From Synaphobranchus kaupii (Eukaryota; Chordata; Actinopteri; Anguilliformes; Synaphobranchidae): 64,000 bases of DNA. The position numbers were made by a program, and so were the translations under genes. Location of the stretch: contig CM056376.1 in the NCBI GenBank assembly GCA_029718625.1, positions 111,764,373-111,828,372 of the forward strand, read 5' to 3'. Below are positions 34,009-47,600 of this stretch, piece after piece; the first letter of the stretch is position 1; each line of letters starts with the position of its first letter. The notes below the pieces were generated by a model, which was not told the origin of the DNA, did not search any database, and saw only the letters and a program-made list of their open reading frames with translations.

Positions 34009-34583
34009 CAGTGAGCACCATAATTCATTGGACAGTGACACATTGTTTGTTATTTTGGTTCTGTACTCTAGCACTTTGAGTTTGAAAGGATATAATTTGA
34101 GGGTATTTTCATTCCTATCGGATGAACTGTTTAGAAATTATAGAACCTTTTGTACATAGCCCCCCCATTTTCGGGCATCAAAAAATATTGGACAGTTTAA
34201 CATAATGTAGAATAAAGTAATGATTTTTAATATTTGGTTGCATATCCTTTGCATGCCATGACTTCCTGATGTCTGTGACCCAACAATATCTTATTTTCTG
34301 GTACTCTTACAAGCGATACTACAACCTCTCTGCATTTGAATGGATCTCTATGGGAATTGGGGGGTGGGACTAGATTTAGCTGTAAATTACACTGGAACAG
34401 TATGGAACACATGGTTGGCTAAATGGCTCTAAGTCATCAAGGGTCTGACGTATCAAACAAGCCTTAAACCATCACTCTGCTGCCTGATATGCAGTAGATA
34501 TGGATGGATAACTTGCAGGGTTTCTTCTCCTGAAGTTCAATAGAAAAATTTGTCAGGAGAAACAACCCTTAAAGTGATCACTG
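34009..34583. mobile_element. Truncated Tc1-type non-autonomous element
   Basis: The left end CAGTGAGCACCATAATTCAT follows a TA (34007-34008). After about 225 bp it joins a module (from about 34236) that matches the element at 61771-62932 (from about 62036), with shared stretches such as GTACTCTTACAAGCGATACT/GTACTGTTACAAGCGATACT and AAACCATCACTCTG. Similarity stops just after AACAACCCTTAAAGTGATC, so most of the right arm is missing. Confidence 0.8.
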
Positions 34584-37500
34584 GGATCATCAGTAAACAT
34601 GTAAAATTTACCATCGGCCTCTGAATGCGTTTTAGTTAGCCATCTACCTAGCTATATCTCCAGCTACATTTAGCCTAGGGGCAGATTGAGCGCAGTGACG
34701 CGATCGGTACAGTGAGCTCAAGTTTCGGGCCACCTTATTGTTGAAGCCTGTAGTTCTAACTATCCATATTATGTGACGTCTATTTACCTGTTAAAAAGTG
34801 CTTTCCACAGACATGTGGAGATGCAGGACACCATAGACTCTACCTGCTTTCTCCTAATAACAGCTTTCCGTTGTAAGGGAATAATTTGTATTACTATTAT
34901 CATAGCTAGCTAGTAGTTGTTATTATTACAGCTAGTTATTTTATAGCTAATTGCTAGTGGTTGATTTCTATTATTGTAGCCATTATTATTATAGCTAGCT
35001 TTACCGATCTCTAAATTTAGCCAATTTCCCGATAATTTCAGTTATTTATTGTGCTAGCCAGCTAGCTAACTTAGTCCAAACATAAGCTCATAACACTCAA
35101 CAATATATTTCCACCGGTGAAATGTGTTAATTTAATAATAAAATTCTGGAAGTGAGATCCCGAAGGAACCCCGAGCCGGGAAAATTTTGACAGGCGGAAC
35201 TTTTTTGACCTTACACCTTCCCTCTTGCCACTTCTGCCTGACATATGCAGTTTCAAAAAGCCAAGAGAAAAAAGGTAAGGCGTTTACAAGCACCAAAAAA
35301 TCTAAAGTTTGGGCAAAAAACCAGGTGTGTTAATCGGGTTTCGAATACGCCGATGATGACCTCACATAATCAGATAAAGGTGTTTTCATGACCATTTCAA
35401 TAATCAGAGTTTTTCTATAATCAGGTTAATATTGGAGTATTAGTGTTCATGTTTGGACCCCCAGCCTAATCAAGTTTAACAACTTAAGTTCTGCAGGGAA
35501 AGAGACCACCCCAGACCACCCCTGCAACCAACCAACAGCAGTGTAACTGACTTTCCCTTCTGTGCTGCAGTTTCTCATTGGCTCAGTTTCTCCAGGTTGG
35601 GAGAAAGACATTCTGTAAACTGCAGTGCATTCACCCAAAATTGCAAGCCAAGTACCCTGAGAACATTTTTTTAAATGAATGAATCTGTTAAATATTCTTC
35701 TTGCAAATATTCTCTTGGTGTGGTCCAAAAAGGACACAAAGAGAGCACACAGATTATTATTTATCAGACAGCAAAGACCATGTTTAATATTTTCAGTAAT
35801 TATTCTCAGGTCTTCAGAAGGCTACTGTTCCTACCTGAATTAATGTTCATTTTGCCTGAGTTTACAGTGGTGAAAGCCCGACAGTCGCCCGACAGACACA
35901 GATAACCCCATAAAACATGAAGGCCAACGTACAGCTGCAACACATCGGCAAGTGGCTTTAATCTTTTCTGCGAAGAGAATATCTTAATAATAAAGGCTGT
36001 TTAATCTTTAATCAAAGCAGTGCCTTGGAGCTTTCTAAACATTGCTCTAGGAATTTACCCAAGATGCACCGTGCCTTTGCTCTATATTGATGCGCCTCAT
36101 GAAGCACTTCTTCAGTCAAATCATGAACATGGTCTGTTTTCAATGGGGTAACAGAGAAAATTTGTGTTTTTGGTTTAGCCAAATAATGGGGGGAGATTCA
36201 GCCCATAAATTCACGAAAAACACCGACTATTCTCCCTGAGATTACTATTAAAAGAAATCTGCTAAGTATGTGGCAGCTGGATATTTCCCAAGGAAAACTG
36301 TTGCAACAAGGCGGCTTTCATTTTTCTTGACCATATCACTGGTTTGAACAGATTAATTCATGCCAAACTTTATGAAGATATTCCCAGGCTGCAAGACCTA
36401 GGCAAGAGACAAAATGTTTCATTGTACTGCATCACCACAAAATTTATAGCAGGTTTGAGAAAAATGGCTTTAACTTGACATGTTTCCACTTGGCTGAGGA
36501 GGCTCTGACCTCAGTTAGAACTTAAAGATGGATGTCAGAATGTGGCTGATTCGTAGCGTCTTTTTGTTACATGCCGTTTATTTTTGAAATGTGTTTCTGA
36601 TTACATGGTGTGCACTGGGTAATAGGCTGTGCGTTTGACTTTCATTCACACCCCTTATGAGAAAATCTGGTTTTACCCTCAACAGGGTGAACTGCATTAC
36701 TCAGATTATAGAAAGCCAGCGATAACCAGTGGCAGAACTTTTTCTCGAGGTTGTGTTTGTTATTGGGGTTTATCAAAAGTTCAATCATTTAACAAATTAA
36801 TAGTAGTAGTAGTAAATAAGTTGAGGAGTGGGTGATCAATGGTTCTCTTGTGTGACTTTTGGTGGATGTTATCGCAGCTGCGCAATCATGATGTAACTGC
36901 ATCTGCAAACAAACAGAAATAAGTCTAACCGCCCCAGATATAATCACTCCCAGAAGCTCCTCGATTCAGGGGGAAAACATGCAGTGCCAATGGTTTTGCC
37001 TATGAAGTATGTTATTGCTCTGGCTAAATGACTCAATGTGAAAATTAAGGCCAGCTACAGCTCCTGAAATCACTGCACATCCCTCAATTCTACATTTAAC
37101 ATGTATAGCTTTTCAAAGAATTAACACTTCCAACAAAGAAGTGCATTATACAATGTGTCAGACATTTTAAATTAACATACAGTATATGCCATCGTAAAAT
37201 GACCTTTGCTTGCTTAGAGCAGTTTGGTATGAATATCTGGAAATGCCAACATAAATCCTCCTTACAACAACTGGAGATTATTTTTATTTTTTTTAGAAAA
37301 CAATGTAGATTCAGGAAATAAAATGTCAGACAATCACTGAGATTATTAAACCTGCTAAAGCGGTTTTCCCACCTCTACTCTATTTGTGTCAGCAATCCCT
37401 CCACCAGCCCATCTCCACCTCAAAGTATTTGATTTTGTGAGTTTTTGTCTTAACAACCTTGTTCTACGGTATGCCCTGCCACGGGACTCCAAGCACGAGA

Positions 37501-39870
37501 TCAAATCCATCAATCATTTCTAATGCTATCAATGTACAGCAAGCTTTCTTCCATATTCGTTGAGTGAAAATTTTATTCTACTGAAATTCATGTATACGCT
37601 GCAATGGAATTAAAAATTTAGCTTCCTTTAGTCGGTCAGAAATTAAATATTAAAAGTGAAAATATTGCCAGGGAGTTTTTCCATGGTTTTGTTTTAATCT
37701 TTATTTAGGAAAACAAAACAAACTTTCCAGAGTTGCGCCAGCAATGGCCAGGGTGGACATATTAGAGGATCTGTCGTGCGCCTGTCCTCTGCAACTTGGC
37801 GCACAGACGAAACGTGTCGTGGAACGGCACAGCAGCCATCCCAAACTTAAAACTCGGCATGAGTGACATTCTTCACAGCTGGTCTTCTCGCGTAGTCAGC
37901 GGCGGGGAACGTGAGACCCGCTCAACGTGACAGTCGTGCGCATGCTTCTTGTGGATCAGCGGCACTCGTATAGGTCATAGGACCGAGCTGGAGGAAGATC
38001 GGAGGAAGAGATGAGCATATGGACCCATCACTGCCGCCCTTGATACCATGTTTCACCCCTGACCTAGAAATCAAGTTCCATTCTTGGAAGCTGGAAATTT
38101 AATTAGGTCTAGCGAGACTTTATCATATGCCAATGCAGTATCACAGAGTACCAAAACGCTAAAATAAATAAGCAAAAAGAGTCAAACAAATAAATAAATC
38201 AAAAGAAAGTAAGAGGAGAAAGATAAATGATTGCGTTTGCAGCTGCAGCAGCAGGAGTATGTTTTTTAAGGATGCATTAGCCTGGGTGGGCACTTCATAC
38301 AATAATGTCACTGTATTTACAACAACGGTCCTCTTTTGACTAATCGCATTTCGTCTTCCCCACCGCCTCATTCCCCATGTTTCTCCCGGTTTATCAAACC
38401 CCATTAGCTGCTATCAGGCTCTGAGCACATGACGGTCAACGCATTTAAAATGTAAGATTTCAGCAAGAACACCATCAAAGAAGGACAACATTCGGCCTAT
38501 ATAGTTATTTTAATATTAAATTAATGTAATTGTTGAGTATCTTCTGCTACCAGTACCTCAACTTGAAAACAGTGCAAGTGCTATTGTAACTATTTTGGCC
38601 AGAAATTAAGTATTATTTGTTCTCTATTGTTAAGAAGAGTGCTTGTTGTTGGCAAATCTAATTCTAATACTATAAATGGGTATGTCTGAGTTAAAGCCAG
38701 CTTTTCATTTAAAACACAAAGAATGAGTTTCAGACAGGCTAGCTGTCGGCAGTGGCATTTAAAAAATGCAACTGATAGATTGCATTAAAAGACAAAAACA
38801 TTGTGACATGTTCTGTTTAGAAACATCTACCATGCCACTCTATGACATTTTAAATGTTTTAATTTGATTTCAATGACCTTTTTCTTACAGGAAACTCTCT
38901 GGGTTCTTAGTGAGGCAAAGCAGATTTAAGTTTGCCTTCGCACGGAAGGACAACTGAAGGCCCTTTTACACCTTTCTTGGGTTACACGATAAAAAGGAAA
39001 CACGATAAACCTTCCATTGAATCTTGTATGACTGATTTCCTATACGGCTCATTGTCTTGCAGAATAAGCAGGCGATTCATCTATGGGGGCAGGCTGAACT
39101 TGGGGGTCACCACACAGGTTATTTTTTCAGGCAGCGATGGAGGCTATACCAGCCGGGTGACATCATCATTACACCATTACACACTCGTGCCGTTTATTTC
39201 CCCAGCATCCCCCTGAGGAGCTGATCCATTAGCCCTTCCCATCCTTTCACACACAGACACTTTCCTCTGCTCCTACATCCTTCCTGCTGAACTCACCCCA
39301 TTCTCTGTAGGGTCCCGGGTCGATGTCCTGTCCGAATGTGGCCCTTCTCACCCTTCTCTTTGCTGTCCTGAGGCGAAAGGCCCAATCTCCGTCCCGTCCT
39401 GCTCGGTGGAATCTTCCAGTATGCACTTGTGCATCCGTCTGTCCAAATGTTGAGCATAACGCTGCCATGCCTGTTGCCTGTTGCATGTTTTTTGTGGTAA
39501 GGTTGTACTACGTGGCTGTTTTTCCATTGAATGTGATCTGAAAAAAAGAGATGGTTGATGTGTTAGAGATATGATGTTATTAACAGACACCAGTCACTTA
39601 AACACAGTAGCTGCCATGGGGTCTGATTGCTTTGTTCACTTGACCATAATGACATGAATCCATTAAAAAATCATATTCCGATTACGCTGCCCAGGGAATG
39701 GGAGGGTTTAGTCGGATAGGGTTCCATGTGCATTGCTATCCAGCGACCCCCTGCTGGTCGATCGGGCGCCCGTAGATTGCAGTCAAAGTCAAAGGTCCCC
39801 ACTCCAACTCCAACAGCTCTATGTGAGTTTAGCTGCAGTCTGTGGTGTAAAGAACAGCTGGTGACACCAT
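34584..39870. other. Long intergenic stretch, mostly unique; candidate regulatory DNA
   Basis: No coding sequence or RNA gene could be supported. Most of 35760-37720 is balanced in composition and free of recognised repeats, unlike the surroundings. That is how conserved non-coding elements often look, but conservation is untested. At about 39690-39866 there may be a fragment of a dispersed repeat (CCAGCGACCCCCTGCTGGTC). Confidence 0.4.
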
Positions 39871-41049
39871 TGGCTCTATCCTGACAATCTTAGCGTAAGG
39901 TCTAAAACTCATGATGCAAGTGCATTTAGGGCGTGTCCAACTCCACTTTTGCTAGTTAGAGGGCGCATATTTTGAGCACAAAGTAAGGCCCAAGGTTCAA
40001 ATGGGCTGAACTTAGCCTCTTCATTAATTATAGGTGTGTCTTGGGCGTAACATGCAATAAACCAATCAGAGTGTCATCTCCCATTCCCTCTAAACGCCAC
40101 CTGTATTTGCACCTTGGCGAATTGCTAATATAATGGTGGATTTAATAAGAAAAAGAACAATTTATATTTGGCGAAACAGACCTGCTCGTGCGCAAGGTTA
40201 AAGTGTGCGAGCAAGGAATATATGGATCAATATTGGGATCAATATTATTCGGACTAACCATTATGACGTGTTTTAATATACACAATAATAATCTTAAACA
40301 TTAGAGTTTAACACAGGCATGCTGCATGGGTCCCGAATCGATCAAACTTTCCCAGAAATATATTAACAGGAAAACAGGAGCTTACACCACACCAGTGCTG
40401 TTAATTTACAAAATATATGCGGTTTAATTTTGTTATAACACCTGCAACAGCTGAGCATGAGGCTGTTCTCACACAGGCAAGTTCAAGCTTCAGCGAAGTT
40501 CATATTACGTGCATTCTAAGATTTATTAATAGTATAAATAGCGTTCTTTTGCCTTAATGATGACACTAAATACACTAAAGCTGTCAGGTTGGGAACCCAT
40601 AGATTTACATTTTCCCTTGTTTTATATTGTCCTGCTTATGGAAATATGACCAACGCATTTTTACTGGTACCTTAATGCCATAAAACAAGCCCATTTTCCC
40701 GCAATGTTTGTACGCGCCCCATTGTGTACACGCCTATGTAGACGCATGTTACTATCTTAATAATGCGCAGTTAAAATAACATTGAAACAACTGCGACATG
40801 ACTTAAAACCAGGCTTGTGGTGGTTTTAGCGCAAGTTCTTTCTGCTGGCTCTAGATAGCAATACGCCAAAAATGATCTTGGCCACTCCTAATCTTAAGAC
40901 CAACCCGCCCAGGCTACGGGCGCAAGTTCACTTGTTATTTAAACAACGTGAGCGCTGGACACTAAAATGACACCTGCCCCGGTCTGAAACTAGCAAAGAT
41001 ACATGAGTTTCGGTTACAGCCGCTTAGCGCCAGGTGTAAGATAGGGCCC
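39871..41049. mobile_element. Harbinger-like non-autonomous element (candidate)
   Basis: Ends TGGCTCTATCCTGACA and, reverse-complemented at right, GGGCCCTATCTTACACCTGG are similar over about 16 bp. CAT flanks both sides (39868-39870, 41050-41052), a possible 3-bp duplication. A GGGCCCTATCTTACACC end resembles vertebrate Harbinger MITEs. No transposase frame is present. Confidence 0.5.
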
Positions 41050-41052
41050 CAT

Positions 41053-41579
41053 GTGTTTCGGAGAACTGTGAATGCCTACACTCTCCTGAATCGGCAGTGG
41101 GGTTCCAGCAATGTGTGCGGCTACGGTCCATGACGATTGGCCATTCCAAATTGGGGTAGGAATTGGATATGTTCAGCCCTGCCTTGGGTGCCAAATTATT
41201 ATTTTTTTTATTTCATATTCCTGCCTCTCCATGAATCTCCTCACACAAAACTCATCCCCTTCTGAGATTGCTGCTCAATTCATGTTCATTTGGAAATCTG
41301 TAAATGGATGAGCAAGAAACTCCTGAGTGCATTTCAGATACATACACACAGATGTGTGTGCAAACACACACACACACACTCACACAAAAGCCTACATACA
41401 CATGCTCACAAACACACACTTGCATATACTCAAACACACATACACTCACACAAAGAGCAGCCATGGCTGAAGGCCACACGTGAGAACGCTGGCCCTTTAA
41501 GAGCTCCCCACAGCTGCCTGACCTCAGGGTGAACACAGCCTGCAGACTCAGCTCAGCCTCTGCCAGAACCACAGCCCCC
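41053..41579. other. Dispersed-repeat-like sequence and (CA) tract
   Basis: 41066-41150 resembles the same dispersed repeat as 39690-39866, possibly its continuation after the Harbinger-like insertion. A broken (CA)n tract lies at about 41341-41455. No gene. Confidence 0.4.
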
Positions 41580-41592
41580 TATCTCTCTCTCT

Positions 41593-41671
<79 letters not shown>

Positions 41672-41800
41672 AGTCTTTTACACTCTCTTACAACTACTCT
41701 CTCCCTATTTCTCTCCTACTGTCTCTCTCTCTCCCCCTCCCTCTTTCTCTTACCCCATCTCTCTCTTCTACTCTCTCTCTCTCACTCCCCCCTCCCTCTC
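41580..41800. repeat. (CT)n microsatellite and polypyrimidine tract
   Basis: About 35 CT repeats at about 41595-41665 are followed by CTCTCC-rich DNA to about 41800. Polypurine-polypyrimidine tracts can form triplex DNA. The serine-leucine frame is an artefact. Confidence 0.95.
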
Positions 41801-41866
41801 CCCATGGTCCCCACAGCACAGAAAAACAGGCTCTCCCTACACCACCGTATCTCTTCTGAAAAAATG

Positions 41867-41950
41867 AAGGGGGGGGGGGGGGGGCATTTACAGACCTACT
41901 CCTTTTGTTCCTCAACCCCCACCCCCCACCCCCCCTCCCCCCTCCCCGCA
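41867..41950. repeat. Poly-G then poly-C tracts
   Basis: A G run at about 41869-41884 is followed by C runs at about 41916-41946; the two could pair or form four-stranded structures. Confidence 0.85.
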
Positions 41951-42243
41951 GTTATCTCCATTTATGACCAAAATGATCCTTAAATTATAGCCTTGGTCTG
42001 AGAGAAAATAAAACCGGGATTTCTTTTGTACCATCTGGCCACAGACACTAACCTATCTCGACTACTGGATTCAGAAAAAAACTGTAATTCATTCTTATTA
42101 CATCCCCCTTTCCAGTCTCCAAAATTACATTTCACTCAAATTTGTGGCTCTGTAAACAGTGTTATAAATCTTTGGGGGTTTCAGCAAATAATTACAGGAC
42201 TGATGCTTTTACAGATTAACCAACTCATGACCAGCCTTATTGG

Positions 42244-42247
<4 letters not shown>

Positions 42248-42298
<51 letters not shown>
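42248..42298. repeat. (AT)n microsatellite
   Basis: About 25 uninterrupted AT/TA repeats; likely length-polymorphic. Confidence 0.95.
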
Positions 42299-42301
<3 letters not shown>

Positions 42302-43562
42302 TTGGCATGTTATATGAATATAAAGATTTGATAAGTCTTAAGTTACATCATGTTATTATGCAAGGACAGGCCAAAAGAGTAGATCAGTACTCTACAGAGT
42401 TTATCAATACAGAACCATAGTGAAGCATTTTTCTTTACCAGACAAATTGTTTAAATGTTCAATAAGTAAACATATACATGTTTCTTTGCCTTTTTATCAG
42501 AGCCAGAAAACTGAATTTTCATATGCATTTAAACACAACTCCATTTTCTTTCCCATCGTAAAGAGTAGCTAGCTGCAGATCTGTCGGGACAGTGGATGAT
42601 GGCACCATTTTGTAGAATAATAATGTAATCTTATCAAAATACATGGCTCAGTCAGGAAAGGTAATTTGATGGAAAATTTGTGAAATTAAAATTATATTAC
42701 ATTAATTATATCATAATAAATAGCATACATATTGTTCAGTCAGGAACAATATTTGATACATAAATGAATTATATTATATAATGAAATTATGTTACTCATT
42801 CTTAATGTTTAGGCACAATTGTAGTTTTTCCCCTAGGTATGGATGGGTGGTTAGGCAATCAGTCAGGACTCCTTGGGGTACCCTGCTAGTTTCTGAATGT
42901 GACCCCGTTTTGGCCCCCCTCCAGTTAGAGTGCACACGTGCTGTCAAACCAGAACTGGGTCAAATACTTATTTGAAATTCTTTACTCATTCGATGCCGGT
43001 AAAATTTATATTCCTGTCAGACCCCCAATAATTTTCAACAAAACATGTTATTGACTAAAACACACATTGGAAGAAGAAGGTATTTTTTTGTATTGAAAAT
43101 TGGTTTAAATAGATGTTTTTAATGTTCCAAAAGATAAGCTTCAGCCAAGTTTCACAGGAGAGGGGTTTGGTGCTCAACAAATAAAGGAAAATATATGAAC
43201 AAAAAGAGCTTTTACCTGGGCACTTCAAAAAGCACTGGAGCACTCATTAAAAGTCTGCACGTTTATTGCAGGGGGTGATGTTTTTAATGTTTTTTAAATT
43301 ATCTGTAATCTGCAGATGTGTGACTGGTGTCTAAAGTGGTAAAGCACTTTAAACGAAATTGTTTGTCCCGGGCCTGCCGTCTCACGCGCTGCGCTAAAAA
43401 GGAGGAGTGACTCAGCTCTCTGTGCACATGGATCAGACGTGAATGGTGATGTCATCGTCTCGCCCTGAGGTATACCCAATACCGCGATCCTTTGCCCTCC
43501 ACGCGGGAATCTGGGGTCTTTCAAACAGCGGGCTAAATGCCTCCTGTGGGTTCGACCCCCCC
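42299..43562. other. Intergenic, no recognised gene
   Basis: AT-rich, no supported feature. Confidence 0.5.
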
Positions 43563-43770
43563 TCTAGGGCATGGGCTCTCACACTCGGCCTAGGGGAACC
43601 CCTGTGAATTCTGCTTTTCCTTCCCACCGCAATTGCAAATCCTGAATTGTAACGAGCTCTTCGTTGCTATTAATTACACGTTTAATGTATGTTGAAGGAT
43701 TTACTCTCATGTCACATTACATGTGAAGTAGCTATGCATGTCCCACGTTCACACCCCAGGACATTTCATC
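43563..43770. mobile_element. Diverged half-copy of the hAT-like MITE at 15718-16472
   Basis: Shares in order a degraded GGGAACCCCTGTG-type start, GCAATTGCAAATCCTGAATT, GTAACGAGCT, and GTAGCTATGCATG followed by a CACGTTCACA segment, corresponding to the left arm of the 15.7-kb element. Divergence is high. Confidence 0.6.
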
Positions 43771-43849
43771 AGTCAGATCAACTAATAACTTTCATTTACT
43801 GTCATTTGGCAAACGATTCCTTTACAAAGATGTGATTTTGATTGTTGTG

Positions 43850-43942
43850 ATTATAATAATAATAGCAAAACAATAATAATAATACGAATAATAATAATAG
43901 TATAAGTAATGGCAGTAAGATAATAATAATAATAATAATGCT
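43850..43942. repeat. Imperfect (AAT)n microsatellite
   Basis: AAT/ATA repeats interrupted by short unrelated stretches. Confidence 0.9.
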
Positions 43943-44414
43943 TGTGTTGTTGTCAGATAATTGTGAATACTCAAATATTGGGCAACATCACCAACAGAAC
44001 ATAAATAAATCTGGTCTCTAAATCTGATCTGACCCCCCCCTCCCCCCCCCTCAGCGGTGGTATCAGTGTGTGTCCTTCCCCGGCCGTGTTACGGAACATC
44101 CTGATCCAGAGACGCAGAGAGAAATAGCGAATCAAATGCCCAGAGGGGCGGGACTGGCACAGGGCCTGGAGCCCCACCTCCTGGACCTTTCATGTGACGA
44201 CTGCCCCTGCCCTGTACCTCACGGCCGGTCCTGGAGGTGCGTGACCGCGGGCATTGCTCCAGTGTAACCGGTGACCGGTTTAGAGAAATCCCAGGCAGCT
44301 GCACAGCAGCCATATCCCGTGTCTGTTACGCTGGTGCTCTGACATCCTGATGCCGTGGTTTTTGTGATGTTCATCCAGACCATCCGTGTGTCATACGTTT
44401 GCTTTTTCCTTTTT

Positions 44415-44630
44415 AAGGTAACCCCCCTCTCTTTGCGATGAGTGTCACGGGATCTTTAATGACCACAGTGAATCAGGAACTCGGTTCAATGTCTCATCCG
44501 AAAGATGGCGTCTCATACACCACAGTGTCCCCATCACTGCACTGGTGCATTGGGGTTTATTAGACCAGAGGGTAGATCGCCCCCTACTGGCCCACGCGCA
44601 CCACTTCCAGCAGCAACTTCGTTTTCAATC
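44415..44630. repeat. Dispersed teleost repeat, family unassigned
   Basis: Contains GGGATCTTTAATGACCACAG, GTCTCATCCGAAAGATGGCG and CGCCCCCTACTGGCC in that order, a combination I recognise as widespread in fish genomes. I cannot name its class. Confidence 0.55.
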
Positions 44631-47600
44631 CAAGAACTAACCAACTAAACGTTTCTGACATTAGACCCACAATAATAAAATCAAGGCAAATTAACTGATG
44701 TCAAGAACAGTAGCTTACGAACGGATAACTGCTGAATGTTACCAATGACCTCTGAATCTAGCTTGAAGAGGCAGCCTTGCAAAGCTCACAGGGACAGAGG
44801 AACTTGTCTAATCTGCTTTGTGTCAGGACCTGTGAGAATGCTGTTCACAAATCCTATTTTCAGAAGATTACCATTGATTTATTCTTCCATCTGCAATTAT
44901 CACATGGCCCCTGGATGCGTGTTAAACTTCTGCGGCAGCTCCGTTCACTTTCAAACCTCAACGTTATATTTCAACGGACCAAACTGCTGCTGATGTCGCA
45001 TTTAACCACTGTTAGACATTCTGTTTGCATGACACAGGACTTAGACACTTATCCAGGCAAAAATGCATTGCTTATCTGATTATAGGCCTGTGTGGTTTAT
45101 ACGTCTGTGGCACCTGCGAACCTACCTACTGCTCTAAGTAGTTTAAAGATACATTTCAATGGGAGGCATTTCTGTTTTGTGTTCAGATTATAGAAAGAAA
45201 GCCACACCAGGAAGTGCTGATTGAAAGGGGCGAAAACATAATGTGTTGATGATGTTACAGGGGATGTTTCATGAGTTTGGTCTGTATGTTGCAAGGAAGA
45301 ATAGGGCTGAGAGGAGAACTGAAAAGGGTCATGTTAGGGTGAGCCAAAAACTATTGCTGATCGAGGACCAATCTGACCCAACTCTCTCCTGCATTTTGGG
45401 GACTCTTATTTACAGATCCAAACCGGTCTGATCTGCACGTTGGCATGCGGTCACTTACAGTCTGCCAGGATATGCTAGTCATTCGCATAGTTTTGGCAGG
45501 CATGGAGGAGGCAAACAGGGGGCTCGTCCCTTCAGAGTGCGGCCGCCAATCAGGATTGAGAATCACAAGGCTGGGCCGGGCAAAGGTCAAAGACTTGGCT
45601 CCCTGCACAGAGAAACACACAAACACACACCACGTTCAGCAGGAGGGCTCATCTATATCTGTCAAACCCTGCCCAACTATCACAGTTATTTATGCGTTAC
45701 TAGGCACTACGGGCAGATAATTGTGGATGCATTAGCCGTGTCATTTGCATTACTGTCACAGTCGTTACATCACCCCGTGTTTCGCACATTAGTGGGAAAT
45801 TAAACGCTTGCATCACACTTATCAAAGCAAAACTTGCCACCGGCCATCATTGGCTATCAAACCCTGTTACCATGCCCACCCACTTTGCCGAGTGCAGCGG
45901 AAACGGTCGCCATAGCAGCATGGGCGGCGGTAAAACGTAGAATACCACTCCACTTATGCTGCATTGTCTAGCCAATCAGAGCGTGTGGCCATTTAGAATC
46001 TCACATCGTTCCATCTCATGGCATGCTGCATTTCACAAAATTACCTCCTAAATGACCAAACTCAGTAATAGGTTTAGATTTTAGGGGTGCCAGGGGGTGG
46101 GATGTTGACTGCTAGCCGGCTGTTTTTTTCCCCCCACTAACATGTGAAACACAGGGAACATGTTCAAGAGCGCCAAAACATTAAAGGAAATGGGACTGAA
46201 ATGAGCATAGAATGAAACAAACAGCAGTCTTTATGCTGTGGCCAATCACACACTTTAACTTGCTGTAATACCTTACCCCGCCACCATCCTAGCGGAGCCA
46301 ACATCCCCCGCCCCAACGACACGCCCACCAAGGAGCGATGCAAAACATATTGAACTTCCTGTTCAATAGAAGGAACATTTGTAACATAACAAAACATTCT
46401 GCCTGTTGAACAAGCCCAGGGCTGGAAACAGCATTCTCTTTCAACACATAGCATACTTAACCATGTACACACCTGTTTACTTTACAAACGATGCCTGACC
46501 TCAGTTCCTGTGAGGCAGTCCTGCAGTTGGCACATTTTTGATAAAAACTTTGACGTACATGATGTCATGCAAACTTAACCAGGGTTGATACTTTATTAGA
46601 TAAAACTTTTTTTTTTTAAAGTAAACAGTTTGATTATACAGTATATTTGTGAATACAGGCCGAAAACACTATATTAGCTAATTAAACAGAGAGTGGTAAA
46701 TGATTGTCCACAAAGCAGTCCAACATTTCAGGAAATGAGACTGGCATCCAAAACTACTGGCCTTTTGTCAGTTTTACAGCCTGGACATACAGTATTAACT
46801 TGTTATTTTCATATGAAGCATACAATAATCTTGCCCCCAATCTCCCTTTTTATCAATTCCACACTGAAGACAACACTTCCATTGCACTACCTCCTAATTT
46901 ATGGTGTAAGCCCCAAAACGGAAGCACTGTTTAGCTGTTACATCACAAAATGGCATGGACGATCAGTCAGTGTAAAAATCTAATCACCAGAGGACAACAA
47001 TCTTTAAAACCTCTTCCGTTTAAAAAAACCAAATCAAACGGAAGCAACTTTTATCACTTAAATCTAAGTAATATTTATTAAACTTACATATAAAATGTAT
47101 TCAGGTTACGCAATACATTTTGTATTATGCTTGTTTTAGCTTGCTCTTGCCATTAAGGATGAGTTCCTGGCACCAAAATCTGTAATATTGACAGGGTTGC
47201 AAAGGACCACTATTTACAGCAATGATCCTGTAACATCAGAAGAGCTATATTTACGGCATACTTGAAACAAGTAAAATTGTTTAAATTATGAGATAGGCAG
47301 ATCTATGTTTCGTAAACTATGATTCTCCACATGTACACCAGCACAGGATTCATCTGCTGGTATGAAATGTTACGCTGTTCACCTACCGCCACCCACTGGA
47401 CATAGCAGTGAATCACAATAAAAAATAAACCCATACATTTGGCCTTCAGAAATTGAAGGAGTTGATTCTGAAAGGAACCAATAATCTCATTCACAAAAAG
47501 AATACTTTACTCAGCAAGAGACCCAATGCAAATTAAATTATGTAGCCTACACGAATTTCAGGCTGAAGTGATCAGAAACATTACTGCAGTATCAAACCCT

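Noticed and set aside
41529..41867. Serine/leucine-rich frame
   Set aside because: Translation of the (CT)n tract.
42026..42331. Frame with an Ile-Tyr repeat
   Set aside because: Runs through the (AT)n microsatellite.
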